This document shows positions 10,659 through 20,079 of a stretch of DNA of 64,000 bases, one piece after another. The notes below the pieces were generated by a model that worked only from the letters and a program-made list of their open reading frames with translations, was not told where the DNA came from and searched no databases. The DNA is from Leptospira sp. 96542 (GTDB lineage Bacteria > Spirochaetota > Leptospiria > Leptospirales > Leptospiraceae): contig JARJFC010000015.1 of NCBI GenBank assembly GCA_029310945.1, forward strand, positions 30,227-94,226, read 5' to 3'. Position numbers and translations under genes: made by a program. Positions within the stretch are counted from its first letter, which is position 1, and each line of letters opens with the position of its first letter.

Positions 10659-11708
10659 ATGTCAAAAACCAAATTGAATACTGTGATTTTTGGTCTAGGG
10701 AGGATTGCATCCCTTCTGGAATCGGATCCCTACCGTAAAAAACCTTGCACCCATGCTGGGGTTATTTTTTCTCCCTGGGGCAAAAAGCGGTTTCAGTTTT
10801 TAACTGGTTTTGATTTGAAAGAAGACCGAGTCCGTGCATTCCAAACTCAATGGAAAACGAGAGCTGAATTATTTGGAACAATCAATCCCAAACATTGGGA
10901 TAAAAACCTTGTCCAGTCTGTTGATTTGGCAGTCATCGCCACACCCAGTGCTCAGCACGAATCCATAGCCAGATTTTGTATCCAATCTGGAGTCAAACAC
11001 CTCCTCATCGAAAAACCAGTGGCTTTGGAGAAAAAGGGGGCCGAGCGTCTGCAGAAGCTTGCAGAAGGTTCCCGTGCTAAAATCTGGGTGAACCACGAAC
11101 GAAGGTATCATCCCAGTTATCAATTTGTGAGAGACGGATTGGGTGCTGGAAAGTACGGGGAGGTCATGAGTGTTCGTTGTTCTGTGTTTACCTCGGCCAA
11201 AAACCCTGGCCTTGCTTTCGAAAAGGTTGGTGGTGGACCACTTCTCCATGATGGAACTCATATTTTAGATCTGGTACAATGGATGTTTGGAAAGCCGAAA
11301 CTTGTGGATGCAGAAGTTTGGCGGCCCAGTCCCAAAAGTTTGGAATCGAGAGCATGGGCTAGGTTCCAAGGCAAAAACGGGGAAGCTATTTTTGTGGACG
11401 TTTCAGGTGGTCGTGAATACTTTCAGTTCGAAATGGACATCCATACGACAAGCCATAGGCTTATTTGTTCCAATGATGGATTCCAATTTTTTGAATCCAA
11501 ACCGTCAAAATTGTATAAAGGTTTCCAAAGCCTATTGCCTTTCCAACCGAAAGGTTTTCCGAACCCCGAAACATCCAATGCTTTTATTGGAATTTATGAT
11601 GAGATCCATCGTGTTTTTTCGCAGAAAACACAAAAATTAGAAGGAACCATATCGGATAACATTGATATTCTGGATATGATTGAATCGATCTACAGGCGAA
11701 AAAAATAA
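10659..11708 (+). CDS. Gfo/Idh/MocA-family NAD(P)-dependent oxidoreductase
   Basis: The 349-residue protein starts with a Rossmann strand and glycine-rich loop (VIFGLGRIAS). It continues with VIATPSAQHESIARFCIQ, the family signature LLIEKPVAL where EKP contacts the cofactor, and a C-terminal substrate domain with GGGPLLHDGTHILDLVQW. These enzymes usually oxidise or reduce a sugar or inositol hydroxyl. The substrate cannot be told from sequence. The frame is open upstream into murF to a TTG at 10293, but the ATG at 10659 directly precedes the Rossmann strand. The next gene, an ABC1-type kinase, begins 1 base after its stop, so the two are probably co-transcribed. Confidence 0.87.
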   Translation: MSKTKLNTVIFGLGRIASLLESDPYRKKPCTHAGVIFSPWGKKRFQFLTGFDLKEDRVRAFQTQWKTRAELFGTINPKHWDKNLVQSVDLAVIATPSAQHESIARFCIQSGVKHLLIEKPVALEKKGAERLQKLAEGSRAKIWVNHERRYHPSYQFVRDGLGAGKYGEVMSVRCSVFTSAKNPGLAFEKVGGGPLLHDGTHILDLVQWMFGKPKLVDAEVWRPSPKSLESRAWARFQGKNGEAIFVDVSGGREYFQFEMDIHTTSHRLICSNDGFQFFESKPSKLYKGFQSLLPFQPKGFPNPETSNAFIGIYDEIHRVFSQKTQKLEGTISDNIDILDMIESIYRRKK

Positions 11709-11709
11709 A

Positions 11710-13338
11710 ATGAATAAACCCCGTTCCTTAAATATTTACTTTTTTGTATTCAAAACCTGGGTTCGATATTTGGTGTTAACAAAAATCCAAAAAAGGTTGT
11801 CCACCTATGTAGGATACGAAATCAAAAGAAAACAGTTTTTACAGAAAAAAGGAAAAGAAGTAAAAACGATATTTTTTCTCTTAGGGGGAGTCTATATTAA
11901 AATTGGACAATTTGTCAGTAATCTTTTCCATATTTTACCGGAAGAGTTTTTATGGGAATTGCAAGAACTGCAGGACCAAGTTCCATCACATAACTTTAGT
12001 GAAATGGAAAAACGTTGGTTTTTATACCACAAAGAACCAATGGACAAGGTGTTTACCAATCTTTCTAAAAAAGCCCATGCCAGTGCTTCAACAGCGCAAG
12101 TACATATTGCTTATTATTTTGATAAAAAAGTTGCTATCAAAATTCTATACCCAGACATCGAAGTCCAAGCGAAAAAAGATTTAAAAACGATCTACCGAAT
12201 TCTTTGGTTTATTGATCGTTTTGTCTTCAAAATTTCTGCGGATGAAATAGGCGAACAATTAGGTGCGATGATAGAAACAGAACTCAATTTAGAAAATGAG
12301 CTTAGGTTTTTAAAACAAACCAAACTTGCCTTTGCGAATGAAAGAGACTTTTTCTTTCCTAACCCCATTGAGGAACTTTGCAATAAACATATCCTTGTAA
12401 CAGAGTATGTGGAAGGTAAAAAAATCTACGAACTAAACCCCGAACTTCACCCACACAAAAAAAATCCGTATTTAGAAAAACTAATGCGCGCATACATTCT
12501 AATGATTTTTGATTACCGATTTTTCCATGCAGATCCACACCCTGGTAATTTGATTTTTATGGAAACAGGGGAACTTTGTTTTATCGATTTCGGTGCGGTA
12601 CAATTCATTTCGGAAGAAGAAACTGAAATATTGGAACGGATCCTAGTGGGTGCTATGCGAAAGGATTACCATGGTATTTCCGAATCACTGTTTGCCTTAG
12701 GTGCCGTGACAGAAGGACTCGCAAAAGAAGAACTAATCAAAATCATCCAATATTCTTTGGAAAAATTGAACCGAATTCTATCCACAACAAATCATTTCCG
12801 AAACTTGAGTTTAGAAACTCTCAAACCAATGGAGGATTTGCGATTTTTAAAAGAAATCCAAGTCAGCTTAAAACGGCTTCTCGGTTCCTTAAAACTCCCT
12901 CCTAATTTCCTGAGTTTACATAGGGTGCTTGCTCTGCTTCTTGGAAATTTTTCCTACCTTGATCCAAAACGTTCTATCTTTGATTATGCGGAAAAACCTT
13001 TTTCACAAATTGTAATGAAGGGTGGATCATTGCGCAGACTGTGGAAGGATGAAGGGGAAGAAATGATTACCAGTTTGTTTTCTTTACCCAAAGAATTGAA
13101 TGATTTTTTGTATAAATGGAACAGGGGCGAATTTCCGAATTTGAACAACCAAAACTCAGAACTGAATCGTTTATTTTCTCTTTTTACCTACGGGGTTTTA
13201 GGTTCTATATTTTTCTTTTTTGGAATGTATTATGCGGAAAAATTATGGAAAGAACCAAGCTTATTATTTTATATACTCTCAGGACTTAGTTTTTGGTCGT
13301 TTGCTAAATCGGCAATCGGTCAATGGAAACAAAAATAA
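11710..13338 (+). CDS. ABC1/UbiB-family atypical protein kinase-like membrane protein
   Basis: This 542-residue protein carries the ABC1/UbiB kinase-like fold. It has the KxGQ motif in [11 protein letters not shown], an alanine/serine-rich nucleotide loop in ASASTAQVH, a following lysine in VAIKILYP, the HADPHPGN catalytic segment, and DFG in CFIDFGAVQ. The last 50 residues contain two hydrophobic helices likely to anchor it to the membrane. UbiB members have ATPase activity and support quinone or lipid metabolism; the specific role here is unknown. I use ATG 11710, 1 base after the oxidoreductase stop. A start 30 bases upstream lies inside that gene. Its stop overlaps the likely lspA start by one base. 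Confidence 0.87.
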   Translation: MNKPRSLNIYFFVFKTWVRYLVLTKIQKRLSTYVGYEIKRKQFLQKKGKEVKTIFFLLGGVYIKIGQFVSNLFHILPEEFLWELQELQDQVPSHNFSEMEKRWFLYHKEPMDKVFTNLSKKAHASASTAQVHIAYYFDKKVAIKILYPDIEVQAKKDLKTIYRILWFIDRFVFKISADEIGEQLGAMIETELNLENELRFLKQTKLAFANERDFFFPNPIEELCNKHILVTEYVEGKKIYELNPELHPHKKNPYLEKLMRAYILMIFDYRFFHADPHPGNLIFMETGELCFIDFGAVQFISEEETEILERILVGAMRKDYHGISESLFALGAVTEGLAKEELIKIIQYSLEKLNRILSTTNHFRNLSLETLKPMEDLRFLKEIQVSLKRLLGSLKLPPNFLSLHRVLALLLGNFSYLDPKRSIFDYAEKPFSQIVMKGGSLRRLWKDEGEEMITSLFSLPKELNDFLYKWNRGEFPNLNNQNSELNRLFSLFTYGVLGSIFFFFGMYYAEKLWKEPSLLFYILSGLSFWSFAKSAIGQWKQK

Positions 13339-13913
13339 TGAGTAACCAATTTAAAATCAATCTCCCGAACATTCCATTTTTTTCTGTGTACAAACCGCAT
13401 TACCTGGCCTTCGTGGTTGTGGGTATGTTATGCGATCTAGCAAGTAAATATTGGGTTATCCTCAAAATGAATGCATACGAATCCATTCCTGTTTTGGGTG
13501 AATTCTTTCGTATGTCCCTTACCTTTAACACTGGTTTCGTGTTTGGGCTTTTTCAAAACAATCCTTTTCCGTCTCTATTTGCAACAGGATTTGCCATTGT
13601 ATTTTTAGTTTTTTATCGTTGGCACAATTCAGATTTAGGCAACCCTTGGGGTTGGAATTTTGTTATGGCAGGAGCCTTTGGTAACTTTACCGATAAATTT
13701 TTTGTAAAAATCCCAGGTTCTGGATTTCGTTTTGGTTTTATCCCAGAAAAGTTCGGCGAATACATTGGGGTTGTGGATTTTTTTGACTTTGACTGGCCCA
13801 ATTTTCTCTTTGTTGAAAGGTGGCCTGCCTTTAATATTGCCGATTCTTTTGTTTCCATTGGGATTGTCATTTTGCTCATCACAATGGATTGGAAAGAAAT
13901 CGACAAAAAATAA
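13338..13913 (+). CDS. lspA: Lipoprotein signal peptidase LspA
   Basis: LspA is the inner-membrane aspartic protease that cleaves prolipoprotein signal peptides after the lipid is attached. From ATG 13338 (191 residues) it shows four hydrophobic segments and the family boxes in order: CDLASKYWV, the N-G pair in [30 protein letters not shown] with the first catalytic aspartate, and PAFNIADS with the second. An insert between the third and fourth boxes makes it slightly longer than the usual 160-170 residues. An alternative ATG at 13323 overlaps the kinase gene by 16 bases. The stop abuts that of the convergent nitrilase-fold gene at 13914. Several lipoproteins in this window are likely substrates. 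Confidence 0.94.
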   Translation: MSNQFKINLPNIPFFSVYKPHYLAFVVVGMLCDLASKYWVILKMNAYESIPVLGEFFRMSLTFNTGFVFGLFQNNPFPSLFATGFAIVFLVFYRWHNSDLGNPWGWNFVMAGAFGNFTDKFFVKIPGSGFRFGFIPEKFGEYIGVVDFFDFDWPNFLFVERWPAFNIADSFVSIGIVILLITMDWKEIDKK

Positions 13914-14624
13914 TTATAGTAAGTAACTCTTTCTGACCGTCACGGATAAGGTTTTTAAAACATCCTTATCCTCTTCGGTTTTACCCACTTTCCAGTTGAT
14001 ACCAGAAGGCGAGGCATACAAACTCCGAGCGGGGTGGTTTTCTTTCGGGCCGCACACCCGGATCAAATGGATGTTTTTTTCTTTTGCTAAGGCTTCAAAA
14101 TAAATCAAATCTTCTTCGTAGCTTCGTTTGTTCTCTTCGCCAGAAAGAAAGAAAACGATCTCAATATCCTCTTTTTTAAATTCATCCCAGATGGATTGGT
14201 TTTCTATGTCTTCCCCGACGAGAAGTCCAAAACGAAGCCCACCCATAATGAAAATGGATTCTGTTTTGCCCGGATGAACACTTGGTTCAGATTTTGGATT
14301 TGGAGATTTTTTATCATAAAAATCCACAAGTACTAGGGATTGTAAAATGGGAAGGGATGATTTCAGATTTCCATCTTCAGCCTTTCTGTAATGGGTCCCG
14401 CCAAGGATCACCCCAGAGAAAGTTTCGGAAATTTCCAAAAGGTGGTCTTGGTATTCTTTCTCATGTGCAATTGCTTTCTCCGAAGATTCACTGTGGAAAA
14501 AATGAGGGTATCCCTCAGGCAAAAGGAGAAATTGTGCCTTCGTCTGTGCGATTTTTGCCATTTCCTCCTTCGTGATGCGTTTGTGTTGGTTCTTTTGAAA
14601 GATGCTGATTTTGACTACTGCCAT
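13914..14624 (-). CDS. Nitrilase-superfamily protein lacking the catalytic cysteine
   Basis: This 236-residue protein has the carbon-nitrogen hydrolase fold pattern: the glutamate strand LLLPEGY (Glu at about 37), GVILGGTHY, and a central lysine region VDFYDKKSPNPKSEPS. The block that normally reads (V/I)CYD at the nucleophile elbow reads FGLLVGEDIEN, with glycine where the cysteine should be. The only cysteine lies elsewhere (RVCGPK). It is also shorter than the usual 260-300 residues. Known amidase chemistry would therefore not be expected; a binding or regulatory role is an inference. The ATG overlaps the stop of the upstream 637-residue gene by one base (TAATG), so the two are translationally linked. 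Confidence 0.7.
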   Translation of the reverse strand: MAVVKISIFQKNQHKRITKEEMAKIAQTKAQFLLLPEGYPHFFHSESSEKAIAHEKEYQDHLLEISETFSGVILGGTHYRKAEDGNLKSSLPILQSLVLVDFYDKKSPNPKSEPSVHPGKTESIFIMGGLRFGLLVGEDIENQSIWDEFKKEDIEIVFFLSGEENKRSYEEDLIYFEALAKEKNIHLIRVCGPKENHPARSLYASPSGINWKVGKTEEDKDVLKTLSVTVRKSYLL

Positions 14625-16537
14625 TAAAAGGGATTCCCACTTGGTAATATGTCATCATCCCCAAGGTCGTCCATACTGTCATTTTCTTCCGCTTTGTTTG
14701 TCTCACTTCCCTCAGTATCTGGAGAAACTTTATTTGGAACGGGAGTGGTTTCATTCGTCTCTTCAGGGAGATTTGTAAGGTCTTCTGATTCGGCTGCACT
14801 CGGTTCTTTGGTTTGTTCGATGCCGAGTGATTCTTTCAGTTGGTCTCCCGTGAGTTCCACAAGTCCACCATAAAGGTCGCCTGATTCGAGACGGTCAAAT
14901 AATGCCATCACATAACAATACGATTCCATTATGCATTGTTTGACTGCTTTTTTGTTGAGTCTTTTTCTTGACTCAACAGAATCCAAAGTCAAAACATCAT
15001 CCATATTACCCACAATTTCCTTTTTGCCCTTCATGTCTTTGATGAGGACGAGGAGGGCATCTCTCGATTTTAAGGCAAAATCTTTCACGGCCATCCGAAC
15101 GGTGCGAGATTGTCCCGTTCTTTTTTGTTCGATACCAGTCAATTTTTTGGAAGCCTCAATGTAGTTGGCTCCAGGATTGGCTTTGTGTTTCTCAAGCTCA
15201 CGCATGATATCGAGATAAATTTTGAACTGATCTGTAATGAGCCGAGTACCCTCGTAGATATCCAACATTTTTTGACGGTAATCTACCTTCACACCGTTCA
15301 ACTGTCCAGGTTTGATATCGATTTTTTTTGTGGTCATTACAAATGAATATTCATCATCAAATTCCGCAAAATAAAATAATGCGAGAAGGGCTTTATCTGT
15401 ATCAGGAACATTTGCATATTCATTACGCGGATCAAATTTTTTGCGAAGTTTTGCAACTGAATACATATCCATAAGCCGGAGGCCATAGGCTTGTTCTTTG
15501 GAGAGAGGAACTTCTTCCTTTTCTTCAGGTTCTTTTTCTTTTTTATCTTCTTTTACTTCTTCTGCATTTGGATCTGTACCACCAGGAACATTTTCACCTA
15601 CCTTTCTTTGGCCTGGGCGGTCTTCTGGTTTGATATCAAGTAGAGATTCCATATAACGAGATATCAGTGGGATGTTTTTATTTTCTGCCCGAATGATGAC
15701 TAAGTATAATTTGTCCAAAAATCCATCAAAAAGAGTATCAATTTCTGAAGTGATTCGTTTCTTTTTATTTGCATAAATAAGGGCAGGTTTACCCTCTAAC
15801 TTTTGTAATTCGTCATATGCTTGTAAAAATGCTTTTTTGAGTGTCTCTTGGTAAGGGTAAAGGATGTACATCCTTTTAAATAGAGAATAAATTGGGGATT
15901 TGACTCTTTCGATGGCTACGGGAGATTCTGGAGCTGTTAGAATCGGTTCCGTAATGTCTGTTAGTTCAGGACCATTGTATAGTTTTTGTCCCATGGCCAA
16001 AAGTTCCACTAGCAGAGGATTGATTTTGTCTAAGGCTTTACTCAACTGAGGAGAATATTGTTTATTTGCAAGAAGCTCATTACCACTGTATTGTAATTCA
16101 ATCAGAGCTTGTTTGGCACGTATGCTAAAGTCGTGCATAAATTTGGGAGTGAGATCACTTGACCCAAAAGGTGTGACTCGTGCGAGCCAACATTTGAGTT
16201 TGATGGCAAACCTTGCCGAAAAACTAGAAATTTCTTTTTCATACTGGGCTTTGCTGTCCAATTGTGATTTGCTGGGAGTGGCATCATTTTTGTTTTGCCT
16301 TGACCCAGACCCAGATCTTGCACGTGCATTCGCATCATTGCCACCGCCCCGAGAAACAGTGCCTTGCCTTACCTTTGGTTCGGGTCTATTCTTTTTGGAT
16401 TCGTCCTCTTTGGGTGGGGTTTTTTCTTTGACGACTTCGCCACCGGCACTGACGAATTTATTGAACATATCCTTCCTTGCGGAATCGTCCAATTTCCCAA
16501 CGCCAATGGCCCTTTTTGTATTATCAAATTCAGACAT
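14624..16537 (-). CDS. Large charged cytoplasmic protein of unknown function
   Basis: I do not recognise a named family. The 637-residue protein has no signal peptide or membrane helix. The N-terminal 40 residues contain a compact motif (KLDDSARKDMFNKFVSAGGE). Residues 40-95 are low-complexity, rich in K, R, G, S and N. A helical region follows to about 310, then an acidic lysine/glutamate linker (about 315-345), a second helical region to about 580, and an acidic C-terminal tail. It resembles a scaffold with two ordered helical parts joined by disordered linkers. It is divergent from a MoxR/VWA pair across a 122-base gap and translationally coupled to a nitrilase-fold protein. Spirochaete specificity is a guess from style. 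Confidence 0.8.
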   Translation of the reverse strand: MSEFDNTKRAIGVGKLDDSARKDMFNKFVSAGGEVVKEKTPPKEDESKKNRPEPKVRQGTVSRGGGNDANARARSGSGSRQNKNDATPSKSQLDSKAQYEKEISSFSARFAIKLKCWLARVTPFGSSDLTPKFMHDFSIRAKQALIELQYSGNELLANKQYSPQLSKALDKINPLLVELLAMGQKLYNGPELTDITEPILTAPESPVAIERVKSPIYSLFKRMYILYPYQETLKKAFLQAYDELQKLEGKPALIYANKKKRITSEIDTLFDGFLDKLYLVIIRAENKNIPLISRYMESLLDIKPEDRPGQRKVGENVPGGTDPNAEEVKEDKKEKEPEEKEEVPLSKEQAYGLRLMDMYSVAKLRKKFDPRNEYANVPDTDKALLALFYFAEFDDEYSFVMTTKKIDIKPGQLNGVKVDYRQKMLDIYEGTRLITDQFKIYLDIMRELEKHKANPGANYIEASKKLTGIEQKRTGQSRTVRMAVKDFALKSRDALLVLIKDMKGKKEIVGNMDDVLTLDSVESRKRLNKKAVKQCIMESYCYVMALFDRLESGDLYGGLVELTGDQLKESLGIEQTKEPSAAESEDLTNLPEETNETTPVPNKVSPDTEGSETNKAEENDSMDDLGDDDILPSGNPF

Positions 16538-16659
16538 ATATCTTAATTATCGTTCTAAAAATCAGTTTAGGGAATTCAATTTCCTTAAAAAAGCAATTTT
16601 TAATGGATTCCCCTGTTTTTCCTGAAAGATTGGAATAAAAAAACGAAAGGGATCGGGTT

Positions 16660-17448
16660 ATGGCGGAATATATTTTATCAGAGGAACTGCGAGAGGCGGT
16701 TCTCGTGGCAGAAATTACGAAACGTCCCTTATTATTGAAAGGGGAACCGGGAACTGGCAAAACTTTACTTGCAAGTTTTGTTGCCGAAGCCCAAAATTTG
16801 CCATTTTTTCGATGGCATATCAAATCCACAAGCCTCGCCAAAGAAGGTCTCTATTTTTATGATGCTGTCAGTCGTTTGAACGATTCACGATTTCCTGAAT
16901 CAGAAGCCATGGAAAGGGTGAGAGATGTAAAAAATTACATCCGTTTGGGTGCTTTAGGAGAAGCGTTTGCTCTTGGCAAAAGATCGGTTGTTCTCCTCGA
17001 CGAAATTGACAAAGCCGATATTGAATTTCCGAATGATCTTTTATTAGAACTTGATAAAATGGAATTTTTCATTCCTGAAACAAAAGAACATATTGTAGCA
17101 AAAGAAAGACCAATCGTTATCATTACCTCTAATAATGAAAAAGAATTACCAGACGCATTTTTACGTCGTTGTATTTTCCACTACATCGAATTTCCCAAAC
17201 GAGAGACAATGAAAAATATAATCAAAGCACATTTCCCCAAAATTGAAACTGAGTTTATGGAAAAGGCTTTGGCAATGTTTTATGCCATTCGGAAAATCGA
17301 TAATCTACGAAAAAAACCATCAACAAGTGAACTCTTGGATTGGATCCAAGTTTTACTCCATTCTGGAGAATCTTTGGAATCACAAAATATTCCTTTTGCA
17401 GGAACTCTTTTCAAAACAGAGGACGATTATAGGGTTTATTTAAACTGA
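16660..17448 (+). CDS. MoxR-family AAA+ ATPase
   Basis: The 262-residue AAA+ ATPase has Walker A GEPGTGKT at 28-35, Walker B VVLLDEIDKAD at about 110-120, sensor 1 in IVIITSNNEKELPDAF, and the arginine-finger region FLRRC near 165. MoxR proteins act as chaperones that remodel partners together with VWA-domain proteins, which fits the next gene starting 1 base after its stop. The start follows an AAAGGGAT ribosome-binding sequence. It lacks a long C-terminal domain, so it is a minimal MoxR. It lies divergent from the unknown 637-residue protein, a possible partner or client. Confidence 0.92.
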   Translation: MAEYILSEELREAVLVAEITKRPLLLKGEPGTGKTLLASFVAEAQNLPFFRWHIKSTSLAKEGLYFYDAVSRLNDSRFPESEAMERVRDVKNYIRLGALGEAFALGKRSVVLLDEIDKADIEFPNDLLLELDKMEFFIPETKEHIVAKERPIVIITSNNEKELPDAFLRRCIFHYIEFPKRETMKNIIKAHFPKIETEFMEKALAMFYAIRKIDNLRKKPSTSELLDWIQVLLHSGESLESQNIPFAGTLFKTEDDYRVYLN

Positions 17449-17449
17449 A

Positions 17450-18652
17450 ATGTTTTTGGATTTTTTTTACAATCTGCGAAAGGAATCTGTTCCCTGTTCC
17501 ACGGGGGAATTATTAGCCTTTTTAACTTCCCTTCGAAAGCTAACAGATCCTTCGGGATACATTAGTCTCGATTGTCTGTACAGAGTGGGCAGGCTTAATT
17601 TTGCAAAAGATTTAAAATATTATGATGGGTATGATGTGGCCTTCGCCAAAACCTACGGTTCTTGGAAGGATTTACGGGTTTCGTTTCGAGAAACACTTTT
17701 GGATTGGTTGGAAAAAAAAATTGAAAAAATCATCACCGAGGAAGAAAAATCAAAGGCTCCCAATTTAAACATAGACCAAGTATTGGAAGAATTAAAAAAA
17801 CGATTGGCCGAACAAAAGGAACGTCATGACGGAGGCAATCGGTGGGTAGGGACATCAGGAACTTCTCCATTTGGTAACTCAGGATTCAATCCAAATGGTC
17901 TTTCTATCGGTGGTGAGCTGGACGGGAGTGGCAATCGAACAGGAGTTAACCTCTGGAATGAAAGAAATTATAAAGCTTATAGAGAAGATCAAATTCTTGA
18001 CACTCGATCCATTCAACTTGCTCTAAAAGAACTTAGGTTCCTGAAAAAAGAAGGAAAAAAAGATATCCATATAAACAAAACCATCGACAAAACATGCGAA
18101 AATGCAGGTGTCATTGAAATCGTAGAAGAGAGGGAACGTAAAAATTCTTTGCGTTTAGTGCTCATAATGGACATCGGTGGGAGTATGACACCGCATTCAG
18201 AAAGAGTGAGTGGGCTCTTTAGTGCCAGTCGGAGTTTGTATCATTTTAAGGAAGTTCATAATTATTTTTTTCACAATATATTCCATAATTTTCTGTACAA
18301 CAATCACAACTTTAACGAAAAAATTTCGCTCAAACACTTTGAAGAAAAATTCCGAAAAAATACGAAACTCATTTTTGTTGGGGATGCTTATATGGCGCCT
18401 TATGAACTCTTGAGTGCACCTTACAACCCTTATTCGTATCATACTAGCGATAAAGAAGAAAAAAACCAAAAATCTAAATCAGGATTGGATTGTTTAAAGG
18501 AGCTTATTGGTTATTTTCCTGATTCGGTTTGGTTAAATCCCGAGCCAAAACGATTTTGGGGGGCTCCGACCATCGAAGCCATTGAATCTGTTGTTCCTAT
18601 GTTTCCATTGAGCATCGAAGGTTTGAGAAAAGCAGTAAAAAATCTAGTTTAA
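17450..18652 (+). CDS. VWA-domain (CoxE-like) protein partner of MoxR ATPase
   Basis: The 400-residue protein begins with a helical CoxE-like region (FFYNLRKESVPCSTGELLAF). A lysine/glutamate-rich helix follows at about 85-125, then a glycine/asparagine-rich linker at about 130-165, and a C-terminal von Willebrand A domain from about 235. The metal-ion site reads DIGGSM at about 241-246, a DxGxS variant of the usual DxSxS. The C-terminal segment ends with WLNPEP and an IEAIESVVPMFPL pattern typical of CoxE-type proteins. Such proteins work with MoxR ATPases to insert metals or remodel complexes. The pair is clearly an operon; the client is not evident. Confidence 0.88.
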   Translation: MFLDFFYNLRKESVPCSTGELLAFLTSLRKLTDPSGYISLDCLYRVGRLNFAKDLKYYDGYDVAFAKTYGSWKDLRVSFRETLLDWLEKKIEKIITEEEKSKAPNLNIDQVLEELKKRLAEQKERHDGGNRWVGTSGTSPFGNSGFNPNGLSIGGELDGSGNRTGVNLWNERNYKAYREDQILDTRSIQLALKELRFLKKEGKKDIHINKTIDKTCENAGVIEIVEERERKNSLRLVLIMDIGGSMTPHSERVSGLFSASRSLYHFKEVHNYFFHNIFHNFLYNNHNFNEKISLKHFEEKFRKNTKLIFVGDAYMAPYELLSAPYNPYSYHTSDKEEKNQKSKSGLDCLKELIGYFPDSVWLNPEPKRFWGAPTIEAIESVVPMFPLSIEGLRKAVKNLV

Positions 18653-18727
18653 ACCCAATTCGGAAATTCCAAATCTACCGATTCGGTTTCAATTTTTCAT
18701 ACATTTTGGTCGTTAATTGTACCACTC

Positions 18728-20074
18728 ATGTTGGAAATTTTAAAACCTTCTTACCTAGTCATAATTTCCATCAATCTACTCACACTTGGGTTTTATTATT
18801 ATTTTTATCGTTTCCATTTTTATCGCCATACAGATTCCAATTTACAATACACCGCTTTTGCGTTTTCGATTTTTTGCGCTGGTTTGGCTCTTTTTTTGCA
18901 GTTACTCACAACAACCTATTTCCCTATCGGTTCCGTTTATTTTCGTTCTTTTTTTACATCTTCCTTTTTGGAAGAGTCAGTGAAATTATTTGGTATTTAT
19001 ATTTTTTTCCGAAAAAACCAAAATACATTTTCTGTGACAGACGGAATATTCTATGGAATTGTCCTCGGCGGTGGGTTTGGGATGATCGAGAACATTTTGT
19101 ATTTGATAGACACAGGTCTCTGGTCCCAAGTATTACGAACCATCACAGCTCTTCCCATTCATATGATGAATGGTGGTTTACTTGGTGCCTTTTTGATTAC
19201 ATTTTTGTTCTCCAAAAACAATACAATCAAATGGTTAAGGCTCAGTTTTGGTTTTTTCTTTTCTGTGGGCATTCATGGACTTTATAATTTGTCAATGTTT
19301 ACAGATTTGAGTTTGCTAATATTCTTACCAATTTGTATTTTGATTTTATTTTTTTTGCTAGAGTTAACAATTGCTAGATCAAGGATCCTTCTCCCTGGAT
19401 ATGTGTTGAACCTTTTAGAAATGTCTTTGGAGGAATATGAAATTTTGAGTAGGCACAATCGACATGAAGGTTGGATTCAGAACGTTCAAAAACATATATC
19501 CAATGATAAGGTTAAATTATTTCGGTTTCCGAATTTACGAAACATTGTTATTGTCAGTTTCTTTTTGTTACTTTCCATGGTATCTATTTTTGTTTTGGAT
19601 CAATTTCCAGAATGGATTTCCAAACATTTTGGCGACCTACATTTAGAAGGTTACTTCGTTTTGTTTGTCATCTATCCTGGTATCCTTGGTTTTATGATTT
19701 TTTTTGCTGGGTTTCTCAACCCTTATTTTTTTAGGGATAGGATGTTATCTGTTCCGCTGTTTAGTTCGGTAGATCTGCATACAGAAATCGAGGAAGAAAA
19801 TACTTCTCTCTTCTATATATCCTTAAATACATTTTATATTCCAACTACCAAAATATACTCACCAGGAACAAAGGTTAAGTTTGACTTATGGTTGGGAGTG
19901 GATTGTTTTGCTTCCCTCGGTGGACTCATTTTGTGGTCAAGGGAAAATGAAGAAGGCAATTGTGGGGCGATGTGTCGTTTGGATACTATCCCTATTCGTT
20001 TTTTATTACGCTGGAATTTAATCCGCTTTAAACAAAACATAAAGAATTTATTTGTTAGGCGAAGTGTTGTGTAA
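18728..20074 (+). CDS. PrsW-family intramembrane protease-like protein with soluble C-terminus
   Basis: This 448-residue polytopic protein has the PrsW/Rce1-type motif set: EESVK at 82-86 in a membrane helix, a second glutamate in GGGFGMIENILY (Glu121), a histidine in IHMMNGG (His145) and a later GIHGLYNL. PrsW in Bacillus cleaves the anti-sigma factor RsiW. Family members here may process a membrane regulator, but the substrate is not visible. After about residue 210 come a cytoplasmic stretch, two more hydrophobic segments, and a C-terminal beta-rich region (from about 340) vaguely like PilZ domains but without a clear RxxxR or DxSxxG signature. Its stop lies 5 bases from the next convergent stop. 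Confidence 0.82.
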   Translation: MLEILKPSYLVIISINLLTLGFYYYFYRFHFYRHTDSNLQYTAFAFSIFCAGLALFLQLLTTTYFPIGSVYFRSFFTSSFLEESVKLFGIYIFFRKNQNTFSVTDGIFYGIVLGGGFGMIENILYLIDTGLWSQVLRTITALPIHMMNGGLLGAFLITFLFSKNNTIKWLRLSFGFFFSVGIHGLYNLSMFTDLSLLIFLPICILILFFLLELTIARSRILLPGYVLNLLEMSLEEYEILSRHNRHEGWIQNVQKHISNDKVKLFRFPNLRNIVIVSFFLLLSMVSIFVLDQFPEWISKHFGDLHLEGYFVLFVIYPGILGFMIFFAGFLNPYFFRDRMLSVPLFSSVDLHTEIEEENTSLFYISLNTFYIPTTKIYSPGTKVKFDLWLGVDCFASLGGLILWSRENEEGNCGAMCRLDTIPIRFLLRWNLIRFKQNIKNLFVRRSVV

Positions 20075-20079
20075 AAAAT

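Noticed and set aside
18653..18727. Possible terminator after the VWA gene
   Set aside because: The ACCG-ATT-CGGT hairpin has only four base pairs, too weak to call.
18706..19287. 193-residue aromatic-rich ORF on the + strand
   Set aside because: It overlaps the PrsW-like gene in another frame. Its F/W/H-rich, low-complexity composition is that of an out-of-frame shadow, and the 18728 frame has clear protease motifs.
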